From positions 94,506 through 158,505 of the forward strand of contig JAPPGF010000006.1 in NCBI GenBank assembly GCA_028875075.1: a DNA stretch of 64,000 nt, in the 5' to 3' direction. The notes under the pieces are model-generated. The model had not been told where the DNA came from, made no database searches, and was given only the letters and a program-made list of their open reading frames with translations. The stretch's first letter is position 1; every line of letters starts with the position of its first letter. Below, piece after piece: positions 16,995 through 26,650 of the stretch. A program made the translations under genes and the position numbers. The stretch is from Gemmatimonadota bacterium. Its GTDB lineage: Bacteria; Gemmatimonadota; Gemmatimonadetes; Longimicrobiales; Gaopeijiaceae.

Positions 16995-17714
16995 TCAGTC
17001 GCGTGGCGGCGGGCGGGCAGACCCGGCGCGCGAGGAGCCGGGCGCGCCCGTGGCGAGCAGCGCCTCGGCCACCGCGACGTCTTCGGGCCGGGTGACCTTG
17101 AGGTTGGTCCGCGGTCCTTCGACCATCACGACCGTTCCCCCGGCGCGTTCGACCAGAGCCGCGTCGTCGCTGAGCTCACTGCCGTCCCACGCTTCGTACG
17201 CCCGCCGGAGAAGGGCCTGCGCGAACGCCTGGGGAGTCTGCGCATGCCAGAGCCGGCTGCGATCCGGGGTCGCCACCACCCGTCCGGCATCGTCGACCTG
17301 CTTGAGCGTGTCGCTCGCGGGCCAGCCGGCGGCGGCGGCCACCTCCCCGCCGCTCGCCGCGATGCAGCGCTCAAGCAGGCCGGGCGTGAGCAGCGGCCGG
17401 GCACCGTCGTGCACGACCACCACGTCCACGTCCGGCAGCGCGTCCAGCGCCGCCCGCACCGACGCACTCCGTGTCGTGCCTCCGGCCACGCACGCGATCC
17501 GTTGATCCAGGCCACGGAGCCAGGCCGGCGGGTCGATCGCGTCGCCGGACGCGAGAGCGACGCGAACGGCGACGACATCGCGCCGGCCGAGCAGGGGCCG
17601 GAGCGCATGAAGCAGCAGGGGCTCGCCGCGCAGGAGCACGAAGGGTTTCTTGATGCCGCCCATTCGTTCCCCCGACCCGGCGGCCGGGACGAGCACGCCG
17701 ACCCTTCGGCTCAC
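16995..17714 (-). CDS. ispD: 2-C-methyl-D-erythritol 4-phosphate cytidylyltransferase
   Basis: A 239-residue enzyme of the MEP isoprenoid pathway, joining CTP to methylerythritol phosphate. Motifs visible: the nucleotide-binding start VLVPAAGSGERMGGIKKPF, the metal-binding VVVHDGARPL, WHAQTPQAF and the C-terminal TNLKVTRPEDVAVAEALL. The GTG at 17714 was chosen because the conserved fold starts at once after it; longer forms run into dnaB. No ispF fusion is present. It lies 61 bp downstream of dnaB. Confidence 0.94.
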   Translation of the reverse strand: MSRRVGVLVPAAGSGERMGGIKKPFVLLRGEPLLLHALRPLLGRRDVVAVRVALASGDAIDPPAWLRGLDQRIACVAGGTTRSASVRAALDALPDVDVVVVHDGARPLLTPGLLERCIAASGGEVAAAAGWPASDTLKQVDDAGRVVATPDRSRLWHAQTPQAFAQALLRRAYEAWDGSELSDDAALVERAGGTVVMVEGPRTNLKVTRPEDVAVAEALLATGAPGSSRAGSARPPPRD

Positions 17715-17775
17715 GCGGGAGGCCCCCCGCGAGGGCGTGCCGCGGCCCGAAGCCCTCCTCCCGGTGAAGTGGACG

Positions 17776-19197
17776 TCACGGGAGTGGCGCGGCCGCTCCC
17801 GCCCCGTCACCCTCGGAGCGCGCCACCGAGTCAAAGCGCGTGTACGCCTTCTGGAAGTAGAGCGCCACGGTGCCGGTCGGGCCGTTGCGCTGCTTGGCAA
17901 CGATCAGCTCGGCCTGCCCCTCGAGCGAGTTGCCGTCCTTGTCGAGCGGTCCGTAGTAGTATTCCGGCCGATAGAGGAACATGACCAGATCGCTGTCCTG
18001 CTCGATCGAGCCCGACTCGCGCAGGTCGGACAGCTGCGGCCGCCTGTCCGTGCGCTGCTCGGGCGCCCGCGAGAGCTGCGAGAGCGCGATCACCGGCACG
18101 TCCAGCTCCCGCGCGAGCGACTTGAGTCCGCGCGAGATCTCGCTGACCTCCTGCACCCGGTTCTCCGCTCGGGTGGCGGAGGACATCAGCTGCATGTAGT
18201 CGATGATGAGCAGGCCGAGGTCGGTTTCCGCCTTAAGCCGCCGGGCCTTCGCCCGCATCTCGAGCACCGTCGTGCCCGGCGAGTCGTCGACCCAGAGCGG
18301 GGCGGTGTTCAGGTGGCCCGCCGAGGCCGCCAGTCGCTGGTATTCCTCCGGCGAGAGCCGGCCTCGGCGGAGCTTCTGCGCGTCCACCCGGCTCTCGGAG
18401 CAGAGCAGGCGCTGCACCAGCTGCTCCTTGCTCATCTCGAGCGAGAAGATCGCGACGGTCACCTTCTGCTCGATCGCCGAGTTCTGGGCGATGTTCATCA
18501 CCAGCGATGTCTTCCCCATCGCCGGGCGGGCGGCGACCACGATCAGGTCGCCCTTCTGGAAGCCGGTCGTGAGGCGGTCCAGATCCCGGTAGCCCGTGGC
18601 GACGCCGGTGATGCCCGTGGCCGACTCCTGGAGGCGCTCGATGTGCTCGAACGTCGGCCACAGAATCTCCTTGATCCAGACGAAGCCCTCGCGGGCGCGG
18701 CTTTGGGCCACCTGGAAGATGCGCGACTCGGCCTGGTCGAGAATCTCGTCGACCTCGCGCTCGCCCTGATCGTAGGCGTCCCGGACGATCTGCTGAGAGG
18801 CGTCGATCAGCCGCCTGAGCAGGGCCCTCTCGCGGACGATGCGCGCGTGGTACTCGATGTTCGCCGCGGTGGGCACCGCGTCCAGCAGTTGCGCCAGGTA
18901 CTCGAGTCCGCCGATGCCCTCCAGCTCGTCGGTCTTCTTGAGCTCCTCGCTCGCCGTGATCACGTCGATCGCGTCGCCCCGCTCGAACAGCCGCGTCATC
19001 GCCCGGAAAATCCGCCGGTGAGCCTCCCGGAAGAACATCGAGTCGTTGACGTGCTCGAGCGCGCGCGCCGCGGCGTCGCGGTCGATCAGCATCCCCGCGA
19101 GGACCGAGAGCTCGGCCTCCGGCGAGGCCGGCGGACTTCGGTCGTACCCCCCCTCTTTGGCCGGGGACGCAGCAGCCAGCGGCTCGGGAGGATTCAA
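17776..19197 (-). CDS. dnaB: Replicative DNA helicase DnaB
   Basis: A 473-residue hexameric helicase that unwinds DNA at the fork. The N-terminal DnaB domain (about 25-130) binds primase. The RecA-like domain has Walker A AARPAMGKTS, Walker B LLIIDYMQLM and the sensor segments ALSQLSRAPEQR and DLRESGSIEQDSD. No intein insertion is seen. The start is TTG 19197 with a weak ribosome site, so the exact start is uncertain. It is followed by ispD and preceded 45 bp upstream by the uracil-DNA glycosylase gene. Confidence 0.96.
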   Translation of the reverse strand: MNPPEPLAAASPAKEGGYDRSPPASPEAELSVLAGMLIDRDAAARALEHVNDSMFFREAHRRIFRAMTRLFERGDAIDVITASEELKKTDELEGIGGLEYLAQLLDAVPTAANIEYHARIVRERALLRRLIDASQQIVRDAYDQGEREVDEILDQAESRIFQVAQSRAREGFVWIKEILWPTFEHIERLQESATGITGVATGYRDLDRLTTGFQKGDLIVVAARPAMGKTSLVMNIAQNSAIEQKVTVAIFSLEMSKEQLVQRLLCSESRVDAQKLRRGRLSPEEYQRLAASAGHLNTAPLWVDDSPGTTVLEMRAKARRLKAETDLGLLIIDYMQLMSSATRAENRVQEVSEISRGLKSLARELDVPVIALSQLSRAPEQRTDRRPQLSDLRESGSIEQDSDLVMFLYRPEYYYGPLDKDGNSLEGQAELIVAKQRNGPTGTVALYFQKAYTRFDSVARSEGDGAGAAAPLP

Positions 19198-19242
19198 CGG
19201 CGTCGGAACCTGGTCTTGGGCGTCTCGCCGTGCGGGGCGGCG

Positions 19243-20025
19243 TCAATCCGGAGGCGACACCCCGCCGTCGAGCACCTTACGAAGCAACTGGAAGTCCTCC
19301 CAGGTGGCGCGCGTCCAGCCCGCATTCCGCAGCAGCGCCGCCGGATGGTAGGTGCACACGAGGGGGATGTCGCGGTAACTGTACACTCTGCCGCGGAGCT
19401 TACCAAGAGGCGCCTCCGATCCCGCCAGCCACTGCGCCGCGAACCTGCCGGTGGCGAGCAGGACCTCCGGTGCCACGACCTCGATCTGACGCTCGAGGAT
19501 AGGACGGCACGCCTCGATCTCGTCGGGAAGCGGATCGCGGTTTCCCGGGGGCCGGCACTTGAGAACGTTGCAGATATAGACGGACTCCTCGCGCGACAGA
19601 TCGATCGTCATCAGGAGAAGGTCGAGCAGCCGCCCGGCCGCCCCCACGAACGGAAGCCCCGTCTCGTCCTCGTTCTTGCCCGGCGCCTCGCCCACGACCA
19701 CGACCCGCGCGTCCGGCACACCGTCGTTGAAGACCACCTGCTTGCGGGTCCTCGAGAGCCCGCAGCGCCGGCAGCCGGAGACGAGGTCCTTCAGCGGAGC
19801 GTGGTCCGTGGGGAGCGTGGGCAGTTCGCGGCCGCCCACGAGCCCCTCGGTCTCGGCGGAGGCCACCCCCCTTCCCGCCGGCCTGGCCAGCGCTTCCAGG
19901 AGCTCGTCGCGCCCGGACGACTGCAGGAAGACGGGCGGCGCACCCAGCTCCTGGCGCTGACGGAACAGGCGCGAGACGAGGACCCGCAGCTCCCCGCCCG
20001 CCTCGTCCTCCGCGGCGTCCCTCAC
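19243..20025 (-). CDS. Family 4 uracil-DNA glycosylase, iron-sulfur type
   Basis: A 260-residue DNA repair enzyme that removes uracil left by cytosine deamination. The 4Fe-4S ligands are visible (GCRRCGLSRTR, NVLKCRPPGNRDP and EACRPILE). Active-site motifs are GEAPGKNEDETGLPFVGAAG and TYHPAALLRN. About 70 N-terminal residues, Arg- and Gly-rich, precede the catalytic domain and are longer than in minimal members. The GTG start overlaps the coaBC stop by 4 bp. In a very GC-rich genome cytosine deamination is a heavy load, which fits a dedicated copy. Confidence 0.93.
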   Translation of the reverse strand: MRDAAEDEAGGELRVLVSRLFRQRQELGAPPVFLQSSGRDELLEALARPAGRGVASAETEGLVGGRELPTLPTDHAPLKDLVSGCRRCGLSRTRKQVVFNDGVPDARVVVVGEAPGKNEDETGLPFVGAAGRLLDLLLMTIDLSREESVYICNVLKCRPPGNRDPLPDEIEACRPILERQIEVVAPEVLLATGRFAAQWLAGSEAPLGKLRGRVYSYRDIPLVCTYHPAALLRNAGWTRATWEDFQLLRKVLDGGVSPPD

Positions 20026-21257
20026 CGCTTCTCCAGGAGCGCCTGCACCCGGTCCAGGACCGCCTCGGCCAACGCCTCCTTGTCCATCAGGGGGAGCGCC
20101 TCCACGGATCCCTCCCCGTCGACCAGCGTGACCCGGTTGGCGTCGGCCTCGAGCCCGACGCCCGCCTCGCCCGCCCGGTTCGCGACGACCAGGTCGAACC
20201 CCTTGGCGACGAGCTTCTTCTTCGCGTTCTCGACCAATGCCTCCGTCTCGAGGGCGAACCCCACGACCCGGGCGCCCGGCTTGCGCGCGGCCCGCGTCTC
20301 TTGCGCCACGTCCGGGTTGGCCACGAGCTCGAGCCCGAGCGCGCTACGGCCCTCCCGCTTCACCTTGGCCGCCGACTGGGACTCCGGTCGGAAATCCGCC
20401 ACGGCGGCGGCAAAGAGCACGACGTCGGCCTGCCCGATCCTCGACGCCACGGCGTCCAGCATCTCGAGGCCGCTCTCCACCCGGACCACGACGGCGCCGG
20501 TCGGAGGCGGCAGCGCGACCGGGCCGCTCACCAGGGTCACGCGAGCGCCGCGGCGCCACGCGGCCTCGGCCAGGGCGTGGCCCGTCCTGCCGGACGAACG
20601 GTTGCCGACGAAACGCACCGGGTCCAGCGCCTCGCGCGTGGGGCCTGACGTGACCAGCACGTCCGTCCCCTCGAATGCCTTGCTCGCGCCGAGCGCGCGA
20701 CCCACGTGCTGGACGATCGCGGGGGGCTCGAGCATTCGCCCCGGGCCGTCCCCCTCGCCCGCCGCCAACGCCCCCGTTTCGGGACCCGCGATACGATAGC
20801 CCAGGACGTCACGGCAGTGTGCCAGGTTCCGCTGGACCTGGACATGCGCGAACATGCGGTCGTTCATGGCAGGGCAGAACACGACCGGTGCGCGCGTCGC
20901 GAGGAGCGTCGTCGTGAGCAGGTCGTCGGCACGGCCCTGGGCGGCCCGCGCCAACAGGTCGGCGGTGGCGGGCGCCACGGCCACCGCGTCCGCCTCCTGT
21001 CCGAGCCGCACATGGAGCGCCGCGCCTTCCGCGCTGAACATGTCGGTCAGGACCGGGCGCCCGGTCACTCCCTCGAAGGAGAGCGCCCCCACGAAGTGCT
21101 GGGCGGCTCTGGTCGCGATCACGTCGACGTCGGCGCCCAGCCGGGTGAGGTCACGCGCGACCTGCACCGCCTTGTAGGCGGCGACGCCGCCGCTCACGCC
21201 CAGGACGACACGCCGCCCCTGCCACGGGGGCCGCGGCGACAGCGCCGGCGAGTTCAC
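20022..21257 (-). CDS. coaBC: Bifunctional phosphopantothenoylcysteine decarboxylase/synthetase
   Basis: A 411-residue coenzyme A pathway enzyme. The N-terminal CoaC flavoprotein half (about 1-185) has GVSGGVAAYKA, the active His in ALHVRLG, APATADLLARAAQG and CPAMNDRMF. The CoaB synthetase half starts with VLVTSGPTREALDPVRFVGN and contains NRSSGRTGHALAEAA. It joins cysteine to phosphopantothenate and then decarboxylates the product. It belongs to the conserved run yicC-gmk-rpoZ-coaBC. The GTG start has GGAG 9 nt upstream. Confidence 0.96.
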   Translation of the reverse strand: MNSPALSPRPPWQGRRVVLGVSGGVAAYKAVQVARDLTRLGADVDVIATRAAQHFVGALSFEGVTGRPVLTDMFSAEGAALHVRLGQEADAVAVAPATADLLARAAQGRADDLLTTTLLATRAPVVFCPAMNDRMFAHVQVQRNLAHCRDVLGYRIAGPETGALAAGEGDGPGRMLEPPAIVQHVGRALGASKAFEGTDVLVTSGPTREALDPVRFVGNRSSGRTGHALAEAAWRRGARVTLVSGPVALPPPTGAVVVRVESGLEMLDAVASRIGQADVVLFAAAVADFRPESQSAAKVKREGRSALGLELVANPDVAQETRAARKPGARVVGFALETEALVENAKKKLVAKGFDLVVANRAGEAGVGLEADANRVTLVDGEGSVEALPLMDKEALAEAVLDRVQALLEKR

Positions 21258-21276
21258 CGGGAAGGGCTCCGTCCCG

Positions 21277-21501
21277 TCAGATCTCCGACTCCTCCCGCCG
21301 CCGGCGCTTGACCAGACGGAATTCGATCTGGTTCGAGATCAGCGCCTCGAGAGCGCGTGTCGTGAGCTTCTTCTCCTCTCCGATGGGCAGCGTCTGGCGT
21401 GGCAGCGAGTTCAGCTCGCGGGCGTATTTGGCGGATACCAGCACGCCCAGGTACTTGCTGCCGGTCGTGGCGGCGACGTCGTCGGGGGTAAACACGTGCA
21501 T
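21277..21501 (-). CDS. rpoZ: RNA polymerase omega subunit
   Basis: A 74-residue protein with the omega-type core SKYLGVLVSAKYARELN ... KLTTRALEALISNQIEFRLV and a basic tail. Omega helps assemble the beta-prime subunit. Its length and its position between gmk and coaBC are the typical arrangement. It starts at ATG with AGAGG/AAGG upstream. Confidence 0.92.
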   Translation of the reverse strand: MHVFTPDDVAATTGSKYLGVLVSAKYARELNSLPRQTLPIGEEKKLTTRALEALISNQIEFRLVKRRRREESEI

Positions 21502-21546
21502 TGGCCTTGCCTCTGCTTCTTGGGGACGCTGTAGCGTGGCGCCCGC

Positions 21547-22218
21547 TCAGGCGCCCACGTTCTGAAACCGCTCCTCCAATACCCGGTCGATCTGCGAGGT
21601 CAGCTGGGCGATCATGAGCGCCACGTCCGCGCCCTTGCGCGCGCCGCCGGCACGGGCCACCCGGCGCACCTCCGCGACCGCGCGCGCCAGATCGTCGTTG
21701 ACGACGACGTGGTCGAACTCCGCGGCCCGGAGCAGCTCCTCGCGCGCGGAGCGCAGCCTCCTGACCACCTCGTCGTCGGCCTCGGTCCCCCGCCGCCTCA
21801 GGCGGGAGACGAGCACTTCCGCCGACGGGGGAATCACGAACACCAGCAGGGCTCCGGGGAAGTTCGCGCGGATCTGGCGCGCGCCCTGCACATCGATGTC
21901 CAGGACGACGAACTCACCGCGTCCGGCGGCCTCCTCCAGCGCACGGCGTGGTGTCCCGTAGAGGTTCCCGTGCACCTCGGCCCACTCGGCGAACTCGCCC
22001 CTCTGCGCCCGTTCCTCGAACTGGCGGCGCTCCATGAACTCGTAGTCCATGCCGTTGCGCTCGCCCTTGCGCGGCGCGCGCGTCGTGGCCGATACGGAGA
22101 AGACGAACTCGCCCGTGCCCTCGACCAGCCGGTGGGCGATCGTCGTCTTGCCCGTTCCGCTCGGTGCGGCCAGCACGACAGGCTGCGCCCTCCCCGCCCC
22201 GGCGCTCACGGGGAACAT
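21547..22218 (-). CDS. gmk: Guanylate kinase
   Basis: A 223-residue enzyme phosphorylating GMP to GDP. Walker A is APSGTGKTTIAHRL. GMP-binding residues lie in SVSATTRAPRKGERNGMDYEFM, followed by EWAEVHGNLYGTP and VLDIDVQGARQIR. A C-terminal extension of about 15 residues goes beyond the core. The ATG lies close to a G-run; a GTG three codons later is also possible. It sits between yicC and rpoZ. Confidence 0.96.
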   Translation of the reverse strand: MFPVSAGAGRAQPVVLAAPSGTGKTTIAHRLVEGTGEFVFSVSATTRAPRKGERNGMDYEFMERRQFEERAQRGEFAEWAEVHGNLYGTPRRALEEAAGRGEFVVLDIDVQGARQIRANFPGALLVFVIPPSAEVLVSRLRRRGTEADDEVVRRLRSAREELLRAAEFDHVVVNDDLARAVAEVRRVARAGGARKGADVALMIAQLTSQIDRVLEERFQNVGA

Positions 22219-22297
22219 CCCCCGGGTGCGCCCCCTGCATCCGCAAGCAGGACGGACGGCGGGCCGAGGCGCCGGCGCGGACCCGGTCCCAGGCGAT

Positions 22298-23179
22298 TCA
22301 CTCGACGTTCTCCAGCTGCTCCCGCAACCGTTCGATCTCCTCCTTGATGGCCATGGCCGCCCGCGCGATCGCGAGGTCGTTGGCCTTGGCTCCGATCGTG
22401 TTGGCTTCGCGTTGCATCTCCTGCACGAGGAAGCCGAGCCGCTTGCCCACCGGCTCGTACCGGGGCGCCGCCAGCGTCTCGCGGAAATGCTCGACGTGGG
22501 CGCGAAAGCGCACGAGCTCCTCGTTGATGTCCCACTTCTCCGCGAGATAGGCGATCTCGCGCGCCAGCCGCTCCTCGTCCGTGCTCTCCTCGGCGGTCAG
22601 CTCCCTGACGGCCGCCCGCAGCCGGTCTCGCTCGGCCGCGAGCCTCGCCGGAGCCCGCTCCCTCACCCGCTCGAGGCCTTGCTCGATCGCCCCGAGCCGC
22701 TCGAGGAGGTCCTCGGCCAGTCGGCTCCCCTCGCTCTCGCGCGTCGCCACCAGGGAGTGCACGGCCTCCTCGGTGACCCCGCGCACGGCTTCGGGGTCCA
22801 CGTCCACCGCCGCGGGCGCCCGGAAGACCCCGCCCAGGCGCACGACGTCGCCCACGTCCACGTCCCCCGCGAGCCCCAGCTCCTGCCTGAGCCGCCGGAT
22901 CAGGTCGCGGTAATGGAGCGCCCGGTCGAGATCCAGTGCGGGCAGCGCGGCGGCCCCCCGCTCGCCGCCGTGCTCCACGAAGAGCTGGTAGCTCACGTGC
23001 CCGCGGGCAATCCGCGGACGGATCCAGCTCTGGATGTCCGCCTCGAGCCGGTCGAAGCCGTGCGGCGTCCGCAGGCTCGCGTTGAAGTGCCGGTGGTTCA
23101 CCGTCCTGATCTCGACCCGGAGACGGCCGGCGGGTGTAACCCGCTCCGCCTCGCCCCAGCCGGTCATGCTCCGGATCAT
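22298..23179 (-). CDS. yicC: YicC family protein (predicted endoribonuclease)
   Basis: A 293-residue protein of the YicC/YloC family, whose members have been linked to RNA decay. It starts with the diagnostic MIRSMTGWGEAER, then RTVNHRHFNASLR, and ends with the conserved AREIAYLAEKWDINEELVR, GFLVQEMQREANTIGAK and EIERLREQLENVE. The long central coiled-coil region is normal for the family. ATG 23179 was chosen because it begins this motif and has GGGAG upstream. It leads the yicC-gmk-rpoZ-coaBC cluster. Confidence 0.94.
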   Translation of the reverse strand: MIRSMTGWGEAERVTPAGRLRVEIRTVNHRHFNASLRTPHGFDRLEADIQSWIRPRIARGHVSYQLFVEHGGERGAAALPALDLDRALHYRDLIRRLRQELGLAGDVDVGDVVRLGGVFRAPAAVDVDPEAVRGVTEEAVHSLVATRESEGSRLAEDLLERLGAIEQGLERVRERAPARLAAERDRLRAAVRELTAEESTDEERLAREIAYLAEKWDINEELVRFRAHVEHFRETLAAPRYEPVGKRLGFLVQEMQREANTIGAKANDLAIARAAMAIKEEIERLREQLENVE

Positions 23180-23294
23180 CGCGCTCCCGTCTCCCGGTGG
23201 CCCGCGGCCAGTGGCCGAGCGAACCAACCTAACCGGGCTCGGACCCGGCGGGGAGGGCTCCGTCCCGGCCGGCAGCGCCGCCGCCCGGGACGCT

Positions 23295-25154
23295 CTAGTC
23301 AAACAGCGTCCAGCGAATGCCGTAGATGCTCCTGGTGAGCGGGAGGCCGCGCCCCGGGAAATCCCGGTTGTTCCTGCGGATCGTGAAGTTGTCCCAGGCC
23401 ACGAAGAGCCGGAACGTCTGGACGCGCACCTGTATGAATGCGAACCAACTCTGGTAGAATGGCGCGGTCGCGAGGCTGCCCGCGGCGCCGGGCTCCTCGA
23501 CCGGCACGGGCATCGGATCCCTCCCTTCGGCGCCGATCGTGGCCCAGATCTCCAGGTTGCCGCTGGGATAGAAGACGTCGTGGAAGGTGATGGCGGCCTG
23601 GTAGCTGCGCCTTGGCAGGTAGCGGGCAGGCTCGTCCCAGAGCGTCAGCGCGCCGGTGAGGGCGAAGCCGTCAGAGACGAAAGGGACCCTGGTGCGCGCG
23701 AAGAGCTCCAACCCCGTCCGCTCGATCCCGTCCAGGACGGCCCCCTCGCGGTCCATCGGCAGCCCGAGCACAGGGAGGCTGTCCGTCTCGAGGCTCACGC
23801 GCGCGGCAGCCAGCTCGACGCCCGCCCACTGGAAGCGCGCCCCCCAGCGAGTCGCGCGACGCTCATGGAAGCGGAGCGCGGCCGGACTCGGAGGCGGCTC
23901 GACGTCGGGCGGCGCGGCCGGATCCGGAGACTCGGGGGGCAGCGGATAGAGCGGCGCCCCCTTCGTGCCCTCCTCCCAATTGCCGAAGGCCGAGAGTCCG
24001 AGTACGGGACGAGTCCAGGCCCGGAGGCGCGAGAGCCCCACCCCCTCCCCGTCCCAGCGCTCCCGCGAGGTCTCGGCGTTCACGCCGCCCCAGCGCGGCA
24101 GTTCCGCGCTCACCGACAGGTCGCCCGAGACCGACGGCAGGTCCCCGCCACCGAACAGACGGAGCCCGGCGCTGGCTCGTACGGGTCCGTGGGCAAGGTC
24201 CGCGGCCAGCCCGTGTTGCCGCCGGGAGCGGTCGACAGGGAGCCGCTCCTCCCGCGCGAGTCCCTCCAGGCTCGAGGCGCCCGAGAATCCCTGGACCACG
24301 AGCTGGGGCGCGGGCCGCCAGCGGGCGCGCACGACCCAGTCGACGCGACTGCCCTCCCCCGGGTATCCGTCGATCGCCGCCCCCGACCTCTTCCGGCGCC
24401 ACTCCGCCGTGACCGCGAAGTCTTCGCCCCAGTGGCGCCTGTAGCGCAGCCACGCGCCCGTGCGCGTCGCCTCCTCCTGGTTGGGGCCGTCCGTGTCGAC
24501 GCGGTCGAATGCCAGGGCGAGGCTCCCGCCCAGAGCCCGCGGGTGCAGGAACGTGGCGCGGAAGAAGTTCGTGTCGAGGTCGCCCGTCCCCGCTTCGACG
24601 AGGGAGGTGGGGCGAGGCTCTTCGCCGTCGCGCAGGCTCGTCAGCTCGATGCGGAGCTCTCCCGGATGGCGCTCGACGCGGACGCGCTCGACGCCCCCGA
24701 GCCCGATCCGGGAGAGGTCGGCGACCGAGCCATCCAGCGGGACGCGCTCGAATCCGTCCCAATAGACGCGCACGCCGCCGCCGCCGAGTCCGTAGGCCGT
24801 GAGGGCCTGCGGCGCCCCGTAGTCGCCGCCGCGCAGTCGCACCGCGCCGGGCACCTGGGCGAGCAGGTCGGCGAGCGAGAGGCCCCGCATCGCGATCAGG
24901 TCCTCGCGCTCGAAGAGCCAGACCGCGGTGGCGAAGCCGACCGGAGCGCGACCGTCGAGTTCGGGCACCACGCTGACCGCCAACGAGTCGGGCACCGAGT
25001 CGGCCGCGAGCGGGCCGGGTAGCGAATCCGGGGCGAGGACGGCGACGGTGTCGGGGAGCGCGAGCGTGTCCGCCGGGGGCTGCTGCGCAGCGGCGGCGGA
25101 GCGCAGAAAGGAGGCCGCGGCCAGACAGGCCGCGACCGCCCGGCCGAGTCTCAC
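23295..25154 (-). CDS. TonB-dependent receptor plug-domain outer-membrane protein
   Basis: A 619-residue protein with a signal peptide ([20 protein letters not shown]), a Pro/Asp/Ser-rich linker and a plug-like domain (LADLLAQVPGAVRLRGGDYG ... GGVRVYWDGFERVPLDGS, about 95-175). The rest is alternating beta-rich sequence fitting a barrel and ends in ...IYGIRWTLFD with a terminal aromatic, as outer-membrane proteins do. It is shorter than typical TonB receptors (700-900). The GTG start overlaps the pepA stop by 4 bp, so it is the last gene of icd-pepA. The substrate is unknown; peptides are a guess from the neighbour. Confidence 0.8.
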   Translation of the reverse strand: MRLGRAVAACLAAASFLRSAAAAQQPPADTLALPDTVAVLAPDSLPGPLAADSVPDSLAVSVVPELDGRAPVGFATAVWLFEREDLIAMRGLSLADLLAQVPGAVRLRGGDYGAPQALTAYGLGGGGVRVYWDGFERVPLDGSVADLSRIGLGGVERVRVERHPGELRIELTSLRDGEEPRPTSLVEAGTGDLDTNFFRATFLHPRALGGSLALAFDRVDTDGPNQEEATRTGAWLRYRRHWGEDFAVTAEWRRKRSGAAIDGYPGEGSRVDWVVRARWRPAPQLVVQGFSGASSLEGLAREERLPVDRSRRQHGLAADLAHGPVRASAGLRLFGGGDLPSVSGDLSVSAELPRWGGVNAETSRERWDGEGVGLSRLRAWTRPVLGLSAFGNWEEGTKGAPLYPLPPESPDPAAPPDVEPPPSPAALRFHERRATRWGARFQWAGVELAAARVSLETDSLPVLGLPMDREGAVLDGIERTGLELFARTRVPFVSDGFALTGALTLWDEPARYLPRRSYQAAITFHDVFYPSGNLEIWATIGAEGRDPMPVPVEEPGAAGSLATAPFYQSWFAFIQVRVQTFRLFVAWDNFTIRRNNRDFPGRGLPLTRSIYGIRWTLFD

Positions 25155-26650
25155 GCCACTCGGCCCCGAAGCCACTCCACCAGAAGCCTGACCGGTACGC
25201 CGTACGCGCCCTTGCGCTGATACGGCAACGGCTCGGTCCCGTAGGCCGTCCCCGCGATGTCCAGATGCGCCCACGGTACGTCCCCCGCGAACTCGCGCAG
25301 GAACCACGCGGCCGTGATGGTGCCCGCCTCGCGTCCGCCGACGTTCATCATGTCGGCCACCTCGCTCTTGAGCTGCTTCCTGTACTCGCTCCAAAGCGGC
25401 AGCGGCCAGCAGCGCTCGCCCGCGAGCTCGCCCGCGCCGAGCAGCGCCTGGACGAGCTCGTCGTCGGTGCCCAGCACGGCTGTCGCATGGCGGCCGAGCG
25501 CAACCACGACCGCGCCGGTCAACGTCGCCGCGTCGACGATCGCGGCGGCCCCCAGCTCCTTGGCATAGTCGAGCGCGTCGGCCAGGATCAGCCTGCCTTC
25601 GGCGTCCGTGTTGATCACCTCCACGGTCCTGCCGCCGCGCGTCTGGATCACGTCGCCCGGCTTGACCGCCTCCCCGGAGATGAGGTTCTCGGTGGAGGGG
25701 ACGAGACCCACCACGTTCAGGGGGAGGTCGAGGTCGGCCGCGGCGCGGAGCGCCCCCATCACGGCCGCGCCGCCGGACATGTCGAACTTCATCTCCTCCA
25801 TGCCGAGCGCCGGCTTGATCGAGATCCCCCCGGCGTCGAACGTGAGGCCCTTCCCCACGAGCGCCACCCAGGGCCCCTCCGTTCCGCCGCCCCGGTGACG
25901 CAGCACGATGAAGCGGGCCTCCTGCGCCGAGCCCTGATTGACGGCAAGCAGGGCGTGCATCCGCTCCTCGCGGATCCGCTCCATCCCGAGGACCTCGACC
26001 TCGAGGCCCACCTCGCGGGCCATCGATTCCGCCGCGACCCCGAGGTGCGCGGGCGTTGCGATGTTGCCGGGCCGCGACTGGAGGGTCCGCGCGAAGTTCT
26101 GGCCGTCGGCCAGGGCGCGACCGACCGCGAGGCCCGCCTCGGCGGCCGTGCGGTGCCCGGCCTCGATCACCAGATCGACGGCACTCACTCGGGTCCTGGG
26201 ACCCGCGTCGGGCTCGAGCGCGGCGCTCCTCAGTTCCTCGAAACGCCACGCCGCCAGGAGCGCGCCTTCCGCCGTGGCCTGCACGGCGAGGGCAGCGTCC
26301 AGCCCGCCCGGGTGGACGACAATCGTGCAGGCCTCGAGTTCCCGTTCCTCGGCGGCCCGCACCGCGCGCGCCGCGAAGCGGCGAAGGGCCTCCGCGTTCC
26401 AATCCTCGCTCTTGCCGACGCCGATCAGGGCCACGCGGGCGGGACCCTCGGCCAGAGCGGTATGGACGACCACGACGTGGCCTGCGCGCCCGCGCACGTC
26501 CCGGCGCGCAGGGCCGATCGCCTCCAGCAACGGCTCCGGAAGGGCCGCCCACGCGGTCCCGGGGTCGCTCTCGGAGACCGCCACCGCAAGCAGCTCGGCA
26601 CAGTACCCGGCGGGCTCGTCGGAGCGCACCAGCCGGACGTCCACCGTCAC
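25151..26650 (-). CDS. pepA: Leucyl aminopeptidase (M17 family)
   Basis: A 499-residue cytosolic two-metal aminopeptidase removing N-terminal residues from peptides. Metal and active-site segments are intact: [30 protein letters not shown] and [14 protein letters not shown]. The N-terminal M17 domain is about 160 residues. The GTG at 26650 was chosen because it overlaps the icd stop by 4 bp and matches where homology starts. It is translationally coupled with icd upstream and the outer-membrane plug gene downstream. Confidence 0.94.
   Translation of the reverse strand: MTVDVRLVRSDEPAGYCAELLAVAVSESDPGTAWAALPEPLLEAIGPARRDVRGRAGHVVVVHTALAEGPARVALIGVGKSEDWNAEALRRFAARAVRAAEERELEACTIVVHPGGLDAALAVQATAEGALLAAWRFEELRSAALEPDAGPRTRVSAVDLVIEAGHRTAAEAGLAVGRALADGQNFARTLQSRPGNIATPAHLGVAAESMAREVGLEVEVLGMERIREERMHALLAVNQGSAQEARFIVLRHRGGGTEGPWVALVGKGLTFDAGGISIKPALGMEEMKFDMSGGAAVMGALRAAADLDLPLNVVGLVPSTENLISGEAVKPGDVIQTRGGRTVEVINTDAEGRLILADALDYAKELGAAAIVDAATLTGAVVVALGRHATAVLGTDDELVQALLGAGELAGERCWPLPLWSEYRKQLKSEVADMMNVGGREAGTITAAWFLREFAGDVPWAHLDIAGTAYGTEPLPYQRKGAYGVPVRLLVEWLRGRVA

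Noticed and set aside
17650..20799. 1049-codon plus-strand frame opposite dnaB, the glycosylase and coaBC
   Set aside because: It lies across three well-identified minus-strand genes and is Arg/Pro/His-rich with no recognisable domain; it is an antisense shadow produced by high GC.
23295..26552. 1085-codon minus-strand frame joining pepA sequence to the outer-membrane protein
   Set aside because: Only the last 619 codons (from the GTG at 25154) code; the first part is out of frame with pepA and low-complexity.
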